Shown in pieces: positions 47,801-59,631 of a DNA stretch of 64,000 bases. Made by a program: the position numbers and the translations under genes. Location: NCBI GenBank assembly GCA_015178975.1, contig WHVD01000229.1, positions 44,555 through 108,554 on the forward strand, written 5' to 3'. Under the pieces are notes generated by a model that saw only the letters and a program-made list of their open reading frames with translations, was not told the origin of the DNA and made no database searches. The first letter of the stretch is position 1; each line of letters begins with the position of its first letter. Source of the DNA: Hysterangium stoloniferum. Its lineage: Eukaryota > Basidiomycota > Agaricomycetes > Hysterangiales > Hysterangiaceae.

Positions 47801-49985
47801 GGGGCTAAAGATTGGCAGACGTTGCATGCGATGGTGGGGGATCCCGGCGGAAGCCCTTCCTTGGGAGATATATTAACCGAAACATTAAATATTTATATTC
47901 CTAGTCAAACGTGCGCTCGATTATTATTTGGTAGCTTCAATCCATCCACAGATTTGTTGGGTATATGCGCTTTGCAAATTAATTGCATGGCTTATTCATA
48001 ACAAGGTGGTCAAAGACACGGCCTTGAAAGGTTTTACCAGCGTGATCCATCGATATCGAGATGGGATAGGCAAGTGTGTACGAGAATGCGAAAGGGAAAG
48101 GTAGGCGGGTAGCGACGGGCGCTTTTTCTGTAGGAACGCTACTTACGTTTGTACAGTTCAATTTTAAGCGACTCTGAAATGGATGCAGACTCGTCACTTG
48201 TCACCATTCTCTCGCACTGACAAATAGAGTCGCAAGCAGACAGAGGAGCGAATGTACGTCGTGCATCAAAATACCCAAGGTCGTCGTCCAACTCTCCTCT
48301 CCATGCATTGCAAAAAGTCCAGGAAATTGTGGAGAGCAAGGTGTGGGCTATTCGCACTGCCGTGCACGCAATTTCAGGTTCTGGATATTGTAGATTTAAC
48401 GACAGTAGCCCCCATATTAGCCTCGAGGCGTCATGAAACAATAAATGGGCTGATTTTGGGTTCTGAACTAGTCTTCTGATAACCGAATAATTTGATACGA
48501 CAGGAACAATGTTGTTGTGACAAAAACCGGCAATGCTCATACCCCAAACGCGGGAACACTGCCAGATCGTATATCGGACTAGACCACCCGCTTATATTTT
48601 CCCTTTCATCGTACGAGCTCATTTTTCACCCACACGCATATATATGTATGCAATGCTATGAAATGCAACCTCAGTCGTTTCCCTACAGCCCCGCTGGGCA
48701 GCGGCTGAGCCTTGGGCATCCACTGCTCCTCTTCCATTCTAGCTCGGTCCAATTTTGTCAGTTGTGCTGTCTTTCTTTGTCCTCAAGGAGAAGAAGTGAA
48801 GTATTGGCCAACCCAATCAAAGCCAAACCATGAAGACTAAACATCCATCGACCTGATGCACCAACGTGGGAGCTCGAAATCAAGCTCGGCCTCTTCCTCT
48901 TTTGATTCATTTCCTTCCCATCCACATTCAATGTCCTCTCTCTTGTCACGCTCGTCGCATTATGAATAGGCTCCATCTTGGACAACATCCTCCTACTCTC
49001 CCAACCTCCCAACCTCCCCAAACTCAAACCCAAACCCAAACCCAAACCTTTCCCTTCAAAGACAGTTGCGGCAACTGTGATGCATCCTCTAAATATTCAA
49101 AGTAAATGGCACGCACATACCCTCTTGTCTTGTTGCGTCTGTTGCATCTCTTTCCTAGTCTCCTTCTCTTGAACCTTGCGTGGGGTTTAACAAGACACAG
49201 TTGGTAAACGAAAGAGCTTCTGGGACTTTGTCAACTATGAGCAGGTGCTGTAACTGCAACGGGACTGTTGGGAATTTCTTGTTCAGTCGTCATGGTGCAG
49301 AGTTTGGCAAGGCTTAGACTTTGGGCATGACCTTGAACTCGTCAACATACCTTATCGAAGGTGACGCGCAAGAAGATTTGCCCATGCTGCATGACCCTGG
49401 TGGCAGGCTGTGTGACCCTTGCTTGCTGTGGCCTTCTATGCAAAGCCGTCAGTGATGCCTGGATGCCTCAGACACAATCAGTCGACTGGCTCAGGACTTA
49501 GGCAGCGGGGATCGGGCAAGCTGGCACCTATTCAGGCCGACACAGCTGATAATGATATTCGGTTTCTTCCGATACTTTTACCAAACCGTGCCTCCAATTT
49601 CTCTCCATACTAGCACGGTTCCCCATGCAAACATTATCAGTATGGATTTACCCTCAAGTGATAGAGACTTATAATCCTTTATCAATTTGAAGAGTTTATT
49701 CCCCAACGGAACGGTCGATTGTCTAAGGGTGCTTAAAAGTATTTGCCAAGGTGTGATAGGAATATCGAGGCGACAGCATAGCAGTCACCAGGAAGTTGTG
49801 GGGAACCATTTTAACTGAAGTCGATTACTATTATGACTCTGCTGATCTTCGTTTCTTCGCTAGTGCCAAGCCCGGAAATAAAGGCGGTATACATATTTAT
49901 GAGAAGCCATTTCCCCGGATATCAGATCTCAGGCGGGTAAGACGGCCTTCTTTAAAATTATTTTAGCATGAAATGGATTGCGTTT
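44880..49985. repeat. Block A, copy 3 (with transposon insertion)
   Basis: Matches 10910-13905 and includes the 337-bp stretch missing in copies 2 and 4. Split by a TIR element at 45226-47322. A CCCAAAC microsatellite lies at about 49025-49048. The right edge joins a Ubp14 fragment at about 50012. Confidence 0.7.
45226..47322. mobile_element. 2.1 kb TIR transposon, hAT-like, coding region decayed
   Basis: Ends are inverted: CCAGTGAGAAATC at 45227-45239 and GATTTCTTACTGG at 47310-47322 (12 of 13 pair). GCTTGAGC flanks the element at 45218-45225 and 47323-47330, an 8-bp duplication. Other block A copies are uninterrupted here (though they read CTTGGAGC). An 8-bp duplication and CAGTG-type ends fit the hAT superfamily. 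Open frames inside (45466-45660, 45878-46090, 46450-46800) show no transposase motif I recognise, so it is probably non-autonomous or decayed. Confidence 0.65.
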
Positions 49986-50011
49986 ACCAGAAGCGAACAT
50001 GCCTCAAGAGA

Positions 50012-50160
50012 TGGGTGCCTACAAAATGTGGTCAGGCTATTATTCCTTCAACGCGTGTCATGGACAAGGAAGGAGGCCATTCCTTGAAGAGTCGACTCAT
50101 CCTCAGGTACCTACCTCATACTTGCCCAATGGATTCGAGCTTGTCTTCTCTCAAGGACTG
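50012..50160 (+). pseudogene. Ubp14 unit fragment
   Basis: Matches the second linker copy of the Ubp14 units (GAYKMWSG, FLEESTHPQV), about 150 bp only, between block A and block T sequence. Confidence 0.6.
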
Positions 50161-50285
50161 ACACAGATATATGGTTAACCTCAGAGCCCATTTTGCATGT
50201 GGAGCTCTTTCCAAAGATTCAACGCAGTGTAATGATTCTATGATGATGTTGATGAATTACATCATCCAGGCGAGGGAGAATTTGT
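50161..50285. repeat. Block T fragment
   Basis: Matches the 3' part of block T (GATATATGGTTAAC to GAATTTGTGATG). No gene. Confidence 0.5.
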
Positions 50286-50472
50286 GATGCCGTGTAGATA
50301 TACCTATGGTCTCAGCGAAGCCAGCATTGATGATTCCTGCCAGCCCCATGTCGCAATGGACACATTCGGCGAGCCCTCATCTGACGTGCGGAAAACATGG
50401 AGAGCATACGCACCACTTCACATAGAGAAAAGTGGGATCAAGGATGTCTCCACACAAGTTGATGACCAGTAA
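50286..50472 (+). pseudogene. Family M exon 9 fragment
   Basis: Reads RYTYGLSEASIDDSC and WRAYAPLHIEKSGIKD, the exon 9 motif, then is cut. No neighbouring M exons. Two shorter pieces with the same left junction occur at 44561 and 62060. Confidence 0.65.
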
Positions 50473-51149
50473 GCACAGAAGTCTTTTGGATTAGGTTCAT
50501 AGGGTCAACAGACATGTGGCAGGGGTTAATTCCACAGAGAAGTTGGATGGCAGCTCCAGAGAGTCATTAACATGTCTTCTCACTGCAACAGATGTGCTAA
50601 AACACGTAGCTAAAGATACTTTATTTTTGCACCCAGATTTTACTACACAGAATTAATTTAATTCCTAATTATCCATTTAATTGTAATTAGTTGTCACCCT
50701 CCTGGTCTAAAAATATTAATCTCAAAATCTGGGCATTGAAACCAAAACCGACGCTCATGGCTTAGAGGAATGACGCCAGCCTCACCATGACGTCATAGCC
50801 CTCTAGTGACGCGGGGGAGCGCCGGGCCATTGTGACGTCACTGGGTAATGAACAGCCTCGCCGGTAACTTAACGACTGTGTGAACTTATTACATGATAGG
50901 CCAGCGAGGTTTTAAGCAAACCCACCCGTCGATTCTCACCTCACGTGTCGACTGGGACATTATATTCGGTATACCTCTGTTCCTCCGCTATATAACACTT
51001 CACAAGCTTGAATATTAGAACAGATCACTGACGCCTGTTCTCGAATTCGATGTGGGTCAGCAGGTCTAGAAAGTAGTGGGAATTTTAACAATTGTCATTT
51101 GTTTGTTGTTCCGGGTGTCTCTTTAACCCATTTAACGTAAGCACCCTGT
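50473..51149. other. Region without a recognised gene
   Basis: The part 50640-50900 resembles 44640-44870 and 62140-62345. The rest is single-copy and AT-rich. A TATATAACAC at about 50990 could be a TATA box but no gene follows. Confidence 0.35.
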
Positions 51150-51852
51150 CACCATATAATTAAAATTTATAATCGATAAAGAGATATCATAAAGTTTACA
51201 TACTGTGTGATTTGATTCCAGATGTCGGCGCAAAGTTGTCACCTCGTTAGTAATTGAGCTGTCACTGAAAAAATTTTGATTTATTTAATTAAAAATATAG
51301 CTGTGATGTACTCACCGACAAATTTTGCATTTTCTTCTTTTTTTCCCATTAATGGCGCTGGGGGCATGAAAAAAATGATCTATATCTCTGGTCTTATTTT
51401 TGTTCTTCATCACTTCCTCTCCAATCTCTTCAATTCCATCCATGTCATTGCATATCACATCCTTACCCACTGGGGCATCTGAGACTGAAATGATATTTAA
51501 ATAGATTATATTACTTGTTTTAAATATATTTGAATTTCAAAAAACACACCATTGACAGCGGCAGTGATAGCTGACTTGGTTTTTTTTTCTCAGGTCCTGT
51601 TTCACATACAATCTCGTCTATTGGGAGGCTATGTTTCAATAAATGTTTTGATGCCGTTTCAGTGGTGGGCACATCAGCTGGCCCAGGGCATGTGGAAGAC
51701 AATTTAACTACTAAACTTGGCAGAAGTTGCCTCAATTCTATGTTATTCGGATCACGGAGCACTCGGTTCATCGTACGGATCCGTGCTGAGCGCCCTGGAG
51801 ACTTACTTGGCTGTCCCAGGCAAGGTTTTGACTTTGGCAGCATTGTGTACAA
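51150..51852 (-). pseudogene. hAT-type transposase N-terminal fragment with BED finger
   Basis: On the minus strand, a protein-like stretch (ITAAVN joined by a GTGTGT...TTTCAG intron to VSDAPVGKDV) leads into RDIDHFF and KKRRKCKICR. A second intron (GTGAGT...TTTTCAG) joins this to SSITNEVTTLRRHLESNH. The C-x2-C then H-x4-H arrangement with DIDHFF ahead is typical of the BED zinc finger at the start of hAT transposases. Upstream, a run of nine A (51580-51588 region) sits where the frame shifts. The catalytic domain is absent, so this is a dead fragment. Confidence 0.6.
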
Positions 51853-51939
51853 GGGAGTTGGAATAGAAATTGAACGGTGGCTTACATTATACAGAAGACA
51901 CTCTGACGATCCTTGACCATGCGGTACCTTGTCCTTACC

Positions 51940-52107
51940 TTGTGGCCACTAGCAGGCCGCGGCTTGGCGGCCCGGCTTGGGCTTAAAATATCTCAGGCTG
52001 GGCCCAGAGTGGACGGCCTGAGTACGGCTCGGCTCGGCTCGGCCTGGGCTTTTCAGGGCCCGGCTCAGCCGGCCCACGACCTGAGGCCGGGCCTTGCCAA
52101 TCACTAG
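51940..52107. repeat. GC-rich CGGCT-repeat block
   Basis: A strongly GC-rich stretch within AT-rich surroundings, with repeated CGGCT and GGCCCGGC motifs and partial inverted symmetry. It ends CTTGCCAATCACTAG. It could be the subterminal region of a hAT-like element linked to the fragment at 51150-51852. Confidence 0.4.
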
Positions 52108-52123
52108 TTATCCGCCGGAGGCC

Positions 52124-52545
52124 CACTGAATTCGGTCAGGGCACCACTTCATACCATTTAGCATATTTCCAACAAATGTAATCAAAATGAACTATTTATT
52201 TAATTAGCAGACTGAAAGTCCCTGATCTTCATGAGGTATAAGATTCGGTTTGCAAATACATTAGTGTATTGACACTCTGACTTAACACAGTACCGAATTT
52301 AATATATAGTACAGCCACTGAATTCAGTCAGGCTACGACTTCATACTATTTAGCACATTTGCAACAAATGTAATCAAAATAAAATACATATTGAATTAGC
52401 GGACCAAAAGATCCTGATATTCACGAGGTATACGATTCCGTTTGCTAATACACTATTGTGTATTAACATTCTGACTTAACGAATATAACGCATTCCCAAT
52501 GTGTAGATGTTCGAAGTACCGAATTTAATATATTGCCAAGCCAAG
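52124..52545. repeat. Direct repeat of about 192 bp, two copies
   Basis: Copy 1 starts CACTGAATTCGGTCAGG at 52124, copy 2 CACTGAATTCAGTCAGG at 52316. Both share AACAAATGTAATCAAAAT and end near TACCGAATTTAATATAT. Copy 2 has an extra 40 bp near its end. No coding sequence. Confidence 0.6.
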
Positions 52546-53088
52546 AACTATCAGATAGTATCAGATTGATCTACAAGATGACGTAGGGTTTGAAAATCAT
52601 CGCAAGACGCTGGCTCCGAGACAGCCTTCCGTACCTGGCGCCTCCCTCACAACAATACGAACACAATCGACGTAACTTCTTAGGAGAACCGGGAAATGCA
52701 TTATACGGAAGTCCAAGTGTCGAATCCTTGAATTTCGCAGCGGTGTCACGGTGGTGGCTTACATCGTCATAACTCTCACATGGCCCACCGGCTGTAACTT
52801 GGTCCATTGAATAATATGAACTTTATACCAAGTCACACCAAGTCTGAGTTCCTTCCTTGTCGAAGTCTCCCGGAGTTAGTCTGAGGTGTCAGTGAAGTTA
52901 TCATATCAGCCCTTGCGAAACACCTACTTTTTCAATTCAGGTCCATTTGATGACAAATCGACTCGTCAATAGCTCATCTTGTTAGTCTCGATACGGTTGA
53001 CACCAATGCGCTTCATAAACCGGTGCAAATACAGTTCAAAAAGAGAATAGGGCGCTATGACTTGTGGCGATTCCGAATCTTTAGTGTT
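52546..53088. other. Region without a recognised gene
   Basis: Single-copy, no recognisable motif. The last nine bases are the left target duplication of the MITE. Confidence 0.35.
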
Positions 53089-53825
53089 GGGCTATAGGAA
53101 AGTGCCGCGCAAGGTGTCGCGTAAGTGCCGCGACATGTTTCTTTTTTTCAAATTAAGTACATACTTCGTAAATTTTATATTATAAACTATCAAAATAAAA
53201 TTATATTTGACATTAGATTATCAAAACATGAGAACTGTTACATCTAGTGTACCAGTTCCTGGTGAAAAGTACCTTGTGCACCACTTTAATTGCCATATCT
53301 TTAGTTTTAGCCCTTCCTTGAGTAATATTAATACTCAAATAAACTTACTAAACTCTAAAATAACAAAATGTAACTGTAAATGACATGGGTTCTAGGTTTA
53401 CACCAAAAATGTGTATGTCGCAGCAGTTACCTTCCTAATGAGGAAGTGTCGCGGAAACTCCGACATTGAATCTCACTCTGTGGTGCCGCGCACTGCTGTG
53501 AGGGTGCCGCAAAAAGTGAACAATTGCCGCGAATATACATTTTGGCTTTAAACTAAAACATGGCTATATTTTAGATGGTAATAGTCAAAATACCAGTTTA
53601 AATTATATATGCTCTTAGAAAAGGAGTTAATTTACAATTTTAAACATCAAAACACAGTCTTAAAGTAAAGTAACAAGGCCCCAGTACACAGATTGATATA
53701 TTATGAAGAATATATACAAAACTATATCTATTTTATGCTAGGTAAATGTGTCTTTGAGGGCATTTTGAGGTGTTCACGGCAGTCGCGGCAGTCGCGACAC
53801 CCTGCGCGGCACTTTCCCATGGCCC
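53089..53825. mobile_element. 737-bp MULE-like MITE
   Basis: Inverted ends of about 33 bp: GGGCTATAGGAAAGTGCCGC at the left, and at the right the reverse of GGGCCATGGGAAAGTGCCGC, about 30 of 33 bases alike. TTTAGTGTT is duplicated exactly at 53080-53088 and 53826-53834. A 9-bp duplication with GG-starting long TIRs fits Mutator-like (MULE) elements. The interior is AT-rich with scattered GCCGCG motifs and no coding sequence, so it is non-autonomous. Confidence 0.75.
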
Positions 53826-54193
53826 TTTAGTGTTCAAGGTCTCTGTAGCTGCACGTGATTAGACGTTAATGCCTGTCATTCATCGATTCTTTTCTTTCAA
53901 TCGTTATGGCATAAAGGTCTAACAAGTATGTGTATTACAGATCTAGTTCTGTATTGAGGCGATGTGGGGTCTTTTAACTGAAGGCGCTACTTTCTTATGG
54001 CATCTTGTATCAAACCTTGCGGCTGTGCTCGACCGGCACTGACATCCCAATTCTTTCGATACCCTCGCAATTGAAGGCGACATTTATGAGCAATCTATAT
54101 CTTTGTGTTCTTGGCGGCATGCCTACAGTAATAATTTACATTGTGGGACTACGGGGCCTCCTCCCAGGTGGCTGTGGATACTCGCAAATTCCC

Positions 54194-54200
54194 TATAAAA
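54194..54200 (+). promoter_or_regulatory. TATA box of the Pro-rich secreted protein gene
   Basis: TATAAAA lies 80 bp ahead of the start codon at 54274, a usual distance for a strongly expressed fungal gene. Confidence 0.6.
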
Positions 54201-54273
54201 GGCCAGTATCCCCCACTAACAAGGTCCAACTCACCGTAGTCAACGCAGTCAGCTAGAGTATTCGTCCTACATC

Positions 54274-54783
<510 letters not shown>

Positions 54784-56709
54784 TCCCCTCACGGTTTCCT
54801 TGGTAGGTCGAAAAGCTTACTACCGGAAGAATGTAGCTAATTCTAGCTTATTTTCAGATTGTATGGAGACGTATCATTCACGGAGTATTCTTTTAATCTC
54901 TCTCCCCTTGATATGAACATTCCTTCACCGTGTTTTTCCTTCCACAGAACCTGCTTGTGATGTCGCTCCCACCTTCCCCGCTCCCCTTCATACGCTTGCC
55001 CATTTACTAGTATAATCTGATGATGTAGTGCAGCGTTTTGTCAAATTTGAAACCCCATGTTGAGTAAGAATCCCAGCCGCCACGTCGCCTCTAGGTTATT
55101 ATGGCATGTGAAGCGAGACATATTCAGGCAATTTTGGACCTCTGCAGGCCATACAGCATCTAATTTTATAATGACTGAAATATGGCGTGTTTTCACTTCC
55201 CTGCAGCCAATCGTTGTTCCATGACAAGTAATGTAATTTCAAAATTATTGACATGATGGGATTTCTTTTTGGGCTTGAGTTCACTGCAGCCTAATATTAT
55301 GCAGTTCCAGATAGGGGTTTAACATTGCGTGTAATATTATAATGTATACAGTAGATACCGCGACCCATCGGTGACAGCCTAAAGTGAGGGTAATAGAGCA
55401 CTCGGAATCCTGGGAACAATGTTGTCCGTGTTTCGGGCAGGGAATGTGGCAAGTAAATCATGTCGCACACAGCATACTGTATATATCTACGCGACAAAAT
55501 TTATGGCCATATTCCTGCATCCACGACTTTGATGATCCCTAATGCCCTTACGGTGGCCCAGCGATATTCATATTACAAAAATACTGTTTGATTTGTTCAT
55601 CCTATTCCGCCACCTGCCCTTATGATTCACTGTTCGCCTATTACACCGTCTTGACATGACCACCGTGAATCAAAAATATTATAATTTTAAAAAGCAGTCC
55701 AAATAAAACAAACTGCCCACAAGTAAAATTCACACCTGTTCTACATCTCGCTCAACCAGCCCCATCTACTGCAATTCCATCGTGTCCATGGTGAGGTCCA
55801 ACGGTGTTGCCGTGGGCAGCTCGGGTAGCCGCTGCCTCGCCAGTAGCCCCGTCTGCTGCAATTCTCCCATAATGTCCTTGGCAAGAACCAACCACATTGC
55901 GTGGTAAAGAAAAGACAGATCATGTCACCATTAACAACCAACACTATCCAGGTGACCGCCCGCCTCCCGAGACGTCTGCATTGGACACGGGAACTCAACC
56001 AGAGTGCACCATTACAAATATGTAAGAGTAATATAGTTAACTGATACCTCCAGCATTGGGAGATTTAACAGCGAAAGTTGAGCGGAAGTCATATCCATTA
56101 CTGAAAGAGTTAAAAAGATCACAAGTTCCATCTCATCCATCTTTATTCTTCATCCAAAGGCATAAGTGACATATCGCTACAACGCCATATGTCAGTAGCA
56201 CATCATGGTATTTTTCATGCTACTCGATAAACCTATTGATAAGATCGTGCGTCTGGTCTTTTAATGACGAATGATGGACCTAATCCATTGTATTCCAGCA
56301 GTTCCACTACGGAAAAAGTCCACACCGTGATTACGGCCATTGAATATGAGTGTGTCGTTGGTGGGATCAACACTGCATTTCCCCTACCAATCCGGCGCAC
56401 CATCCCAAGGCACAGCCAATAACAAATACAGCGCCTCGACGTGCCAAAGAGCAACTATGACAAACCATTGAAATAATCGTGCGGCTTTTTTTTTAATGAC
56501 GAATGATCTATCTAATCCATTATATGCCAGCAGTTCCACTCCGGGATTACGACCTTTGAATATGAGTTTGTTGTTGGTGGGATCAACACTGCATTTCCCC
56601 TACCAATCCGGCGCACTATCCCAGGGCACAGCCAATAACAAATACAGCGCCTCGACGTGCGAAAGAGCAACTATCTCTCACCATTCACTAAGATCATCGA
56701 CCATCGCTC
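54784..56709. repeat. Duplicated block upstream of family M (type 2), then a type 1 upstream piece
   Basis: 54784-56458 matches 15441-17110. At about 56458 it switches to the type 1 upstream sequence (GACAAACCATTGAAATAATC, as at 26324), so the M gene at 56710 has two upstream types in tandem. Open frames on the minus strand (55741-55998) are not kept in the sister copy. No gene called. Confidence 0.55.
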
Positions 56710-59102
56710 ATGGACCTTGCAACCATTGCTCTCAAAGTCGCTGGCGATGCCGTTCCAGTACCTGGCTTAAAAAGTGCAGCAACCCTTGTTTTGGAGATTA
56801 TGAACGTTATAAAGGCAGGTCGTCTGCATCATCACCAGTTTAAGAGCTAATGTGGATCATGATTCAAAATCACCAGGCAAGCGGGGAGCAAAACGAGAGA
56901 TTGAATAACCTTGTTCAGACCATTGGACGTCGCCTTGTCGCTTTCCACGATCAGCTGAGGGGGAAGTGGGAGAATATCCCGGGAAATTTCAAAAATATAT
57001 TGGACGATTATCAGAAGTAAGAACTTGAGACTCACTGGGTAACTGGACTTGACAAACAAATAACTGTTTTCAGTGCACTTGAGGATGTTCTTGCGCTTGC
57101 ACGGTCATACACACCAAGAAAAGGTCTTAAAGCACACCTCGTGTCTTGGATGCGACAACGAGCTAAGTCTATCAGCAAACTGGAAAGGCGATTGGAAGAA
57201 GCGGAGAAAGAGGCAATGGTGCGTCCTGAAAGAAGGTGACAATCGGAGTCGCTCGTTATACATATTGGCTCTTTAGATCTATTTTTCGCTGGATACATCA
57301 TTAACCGTCACTCAGCTCGTAGCCGTCGATGATACCAGAATGGACGATATCATACGTCAGTTACGCGGTATCCGTGATTCGTTTTCATCGGTCACAGGCA
57401 GAGGAAGAAACGATATTAGTGAACGCGTACGCCCGTTCTGTCTCAAAGATCATGTCCGTGGTTTTATCGTAATGAGACAGTATATGGTCGATCGAAGGGA
57501 CTTGCAACTGTTACGCACCTTATCGGTCGCGAACCACAACGATTATGACTATGAAAAGGCAGGAAATCATGGAGTCACCTTGCGGTGGAGTGTCACACTT
57601 TGTGAAGCGAAGACTGAAAGTGACGGTAAGCGGGTATTGGTTAAAATGTACGAGGGCGGGAGACCCACATGGGATTTGAGACGCAAAAAGGTACGAGTCC
57701 CGTTTTTGGCTGCTTTGGATTTCAGAAACCATTTGCAACATATCACACTTTTGATATAGTTCCAACGCGACCTCACTTCCTATCGAGACGTATGGTAAGA
57801 ATGCAACACATCAGACTAAATAGCCCAAGTAGTCCAATCACATTCATGTTCAGGAACCCTAGCATTGCTGCGTTCTTTGGCTACAGTAACGCACAAGACA
57901 ATGTACTTTTCCAAGTTTTCCGTAATCCAGGCACTGAACCAGAGGACGCATGCAAATGGCTCGAACGCAGTAGATCATTCAATGTCAGAGAAACCATTTT
58001 GGGACTCTGGGACATGGTGAATCAAATTACTCGCGATATTTACAAGCTAACGCGATATATTTTAGCGGGATTCTTACAATGTGACGTACTTTGGTACCTC
58101 CTCTCCCGCAAATGCTGATGTGACAATGTGACATTAGGAATTAGTTGAATTCTGTTCAAACAACGAAATTGATATTAATATGCTTGTTCGTTAATTCGAC
58201 TGACATCAAATGTCGATGATAACTTTGTCTATTCAGTTTTATCTTCCCGGTGATTCAATTGTGACTGTCACAGACTGTCCTGCCAATCCCCGTCATCTGA
58301 AGCTTGTGTACACCGGAACACTGGTCAGCGGTGACCCGTTAGGGTCCTATGGGAGATGGTATCCCGGTATTTATACCGGTCACTCTAGGATCAATCCATC
58401 ATCACCGGACTCAATCGTAGACTTATTCATGTCCGAAGTGCGTTCATGGTGTCTCGGCACGGCTTTAATGGATGAACAACTTCGAAGCTCGCACACCATT
58501 CATCAATTGGCCAATCAACTACTGGACTTCGGGTTTCTGCACCCAATCGAGGGCCGTATCGAGGATGGAGATCTGGGGTCCATCGCTTTGTGGGACGTGG
58601 GCTATCGGGACAAAGTTACAGGCGATTTTGTAGTGTGTGGGAATCTACATGAGTGGTTCTCTGAAACCCTCGGTATAGAACCCTCAGTCGAGGTTCGTGT
58701 TCATCTCAACGAGCGAGAGTCTAGATCTTTAGACGAGGGTGAGAGTGTAACAATACGAGGTGGAAAACGAATGAAAAGGTATTTTTCGAGCTAGCACACT
58801 GACCCGATCGTTGCTCAGTTTTCACCCGGGTAGATATACCTACGATATTGGTGAAGGCAGCATTGAAGATTTCTGCCGGCCCGTCGTCAATTTCGGAGAC
58901 TTTGGCACGTCGTCTGAAGTGCAGAAAGCATGGAGAGCATACGCACCGCTTTACATAGAGGAAAATGGGATCAAGGGTGTCGTTCCACATGAGTTGATGA
59001 TCAGTAAGCACAAAAGTCTTTTGAAATGATATTGACCCCTTTGTGGCAACAGTAAACGAATGGGGACACACGTCGTTATGGAAATACCTCAGAATTTGTT
59101 AG
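56710..59102 (+). CDS. Family M protein, copy with a late frameshift
   Basis: Exons 56710-56814, 56877-57016, 57074-57218, 57277-57690, 57760-57794, 57854-58085, 58138-58185, 58237-58778, 58819-59003 and 59053-59102. The first intron has a GC donor (AAG/GCAGGT), a tolerated variant. Exon 4 carries seven extra codons (RQLRGIR). All exons through 9 are open. Exon 10 has lost one base net near 59060, so the frame ends at TAG 59100-59102. The exon 11 remnant (59150-59325) and last-exon remnant (from about 59398, its acceptor CAG changed to CAC) are no longer read. The N-terminal MLKL-like region and the unrecognised middle are complete. It may make a shortened protein of roughly 630 residues or be an early pseudogene. 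Confidence 0.65.
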
Positions 59103-59434
59103 TTTCACTTCCCCCTTCATCCATGTCAGAGCCTGACAGAGTAATCTAGTCACTCCGGAGATGTGGAACCACGTACCATATTCCTGTTTGAACCTACTTC
59201 TCCACGTTATATTTCTGGCCCCTCGGGGGACCTGTCCTAGATGTGCAGTTACGCGCTTCTTATGATGCGGAGCCCAGTTGGATAAATGACCCTGTGTGGC
59301 CGGACACGGTATTTCAGCCAGACCGGTGCGTGTCGATGTTGTCCTTATTAAATAGTATTGAGGTCTTGAATCAGGTGGAAATGTTATTTTCACCTACCTA
59401 GGTGCATATGGGAGGAGGATTAAACTCGGACACG

Positions 59435-59631
59435 ATCACACCCATCGAACATTTCTTCCCTTCATGTCTAGCTATATCATTTTGTGATATAAAAGCCCTT
59501 TATTTACTGGAGCTCTGGAGCTCTGCCCATAATTCAATTGTGAGCAGAAGATGTAAGAATACGTGAATGTTAATTTTCAAAAATAATTACAAAAAAAGTA
59601 CTTCTTCGCCGTAACTGTGTGACATCGCGTA
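59435..59631. other. Short intergenic spacer, M copy to Ubp14 pseudogene
   Basis: Equivalent to 4195-4360; TATAAAAGCC at about 59487. No gene. Confidence 0.35.

Noticed and set aside
49021..49050. CCCAAAC repeats as a telomere remnant
   Set aside because: The unit is not the usual fungal TTAGGG repeat, the run is short and it recurs in the other block A copies as an ordinary microsatellite.
51276..51482. Plus-strand 68-codon hydrophobic frame
   Set aside because: It is antisense to the BED finger, which has motif and splice support.
59004..59052. One-base deletion near 59025 as the lesion in the M copy at 56710
   Set aside because: It falls within the 49-bp intron that begins GTAAGC; the damaging change is in the following exon.
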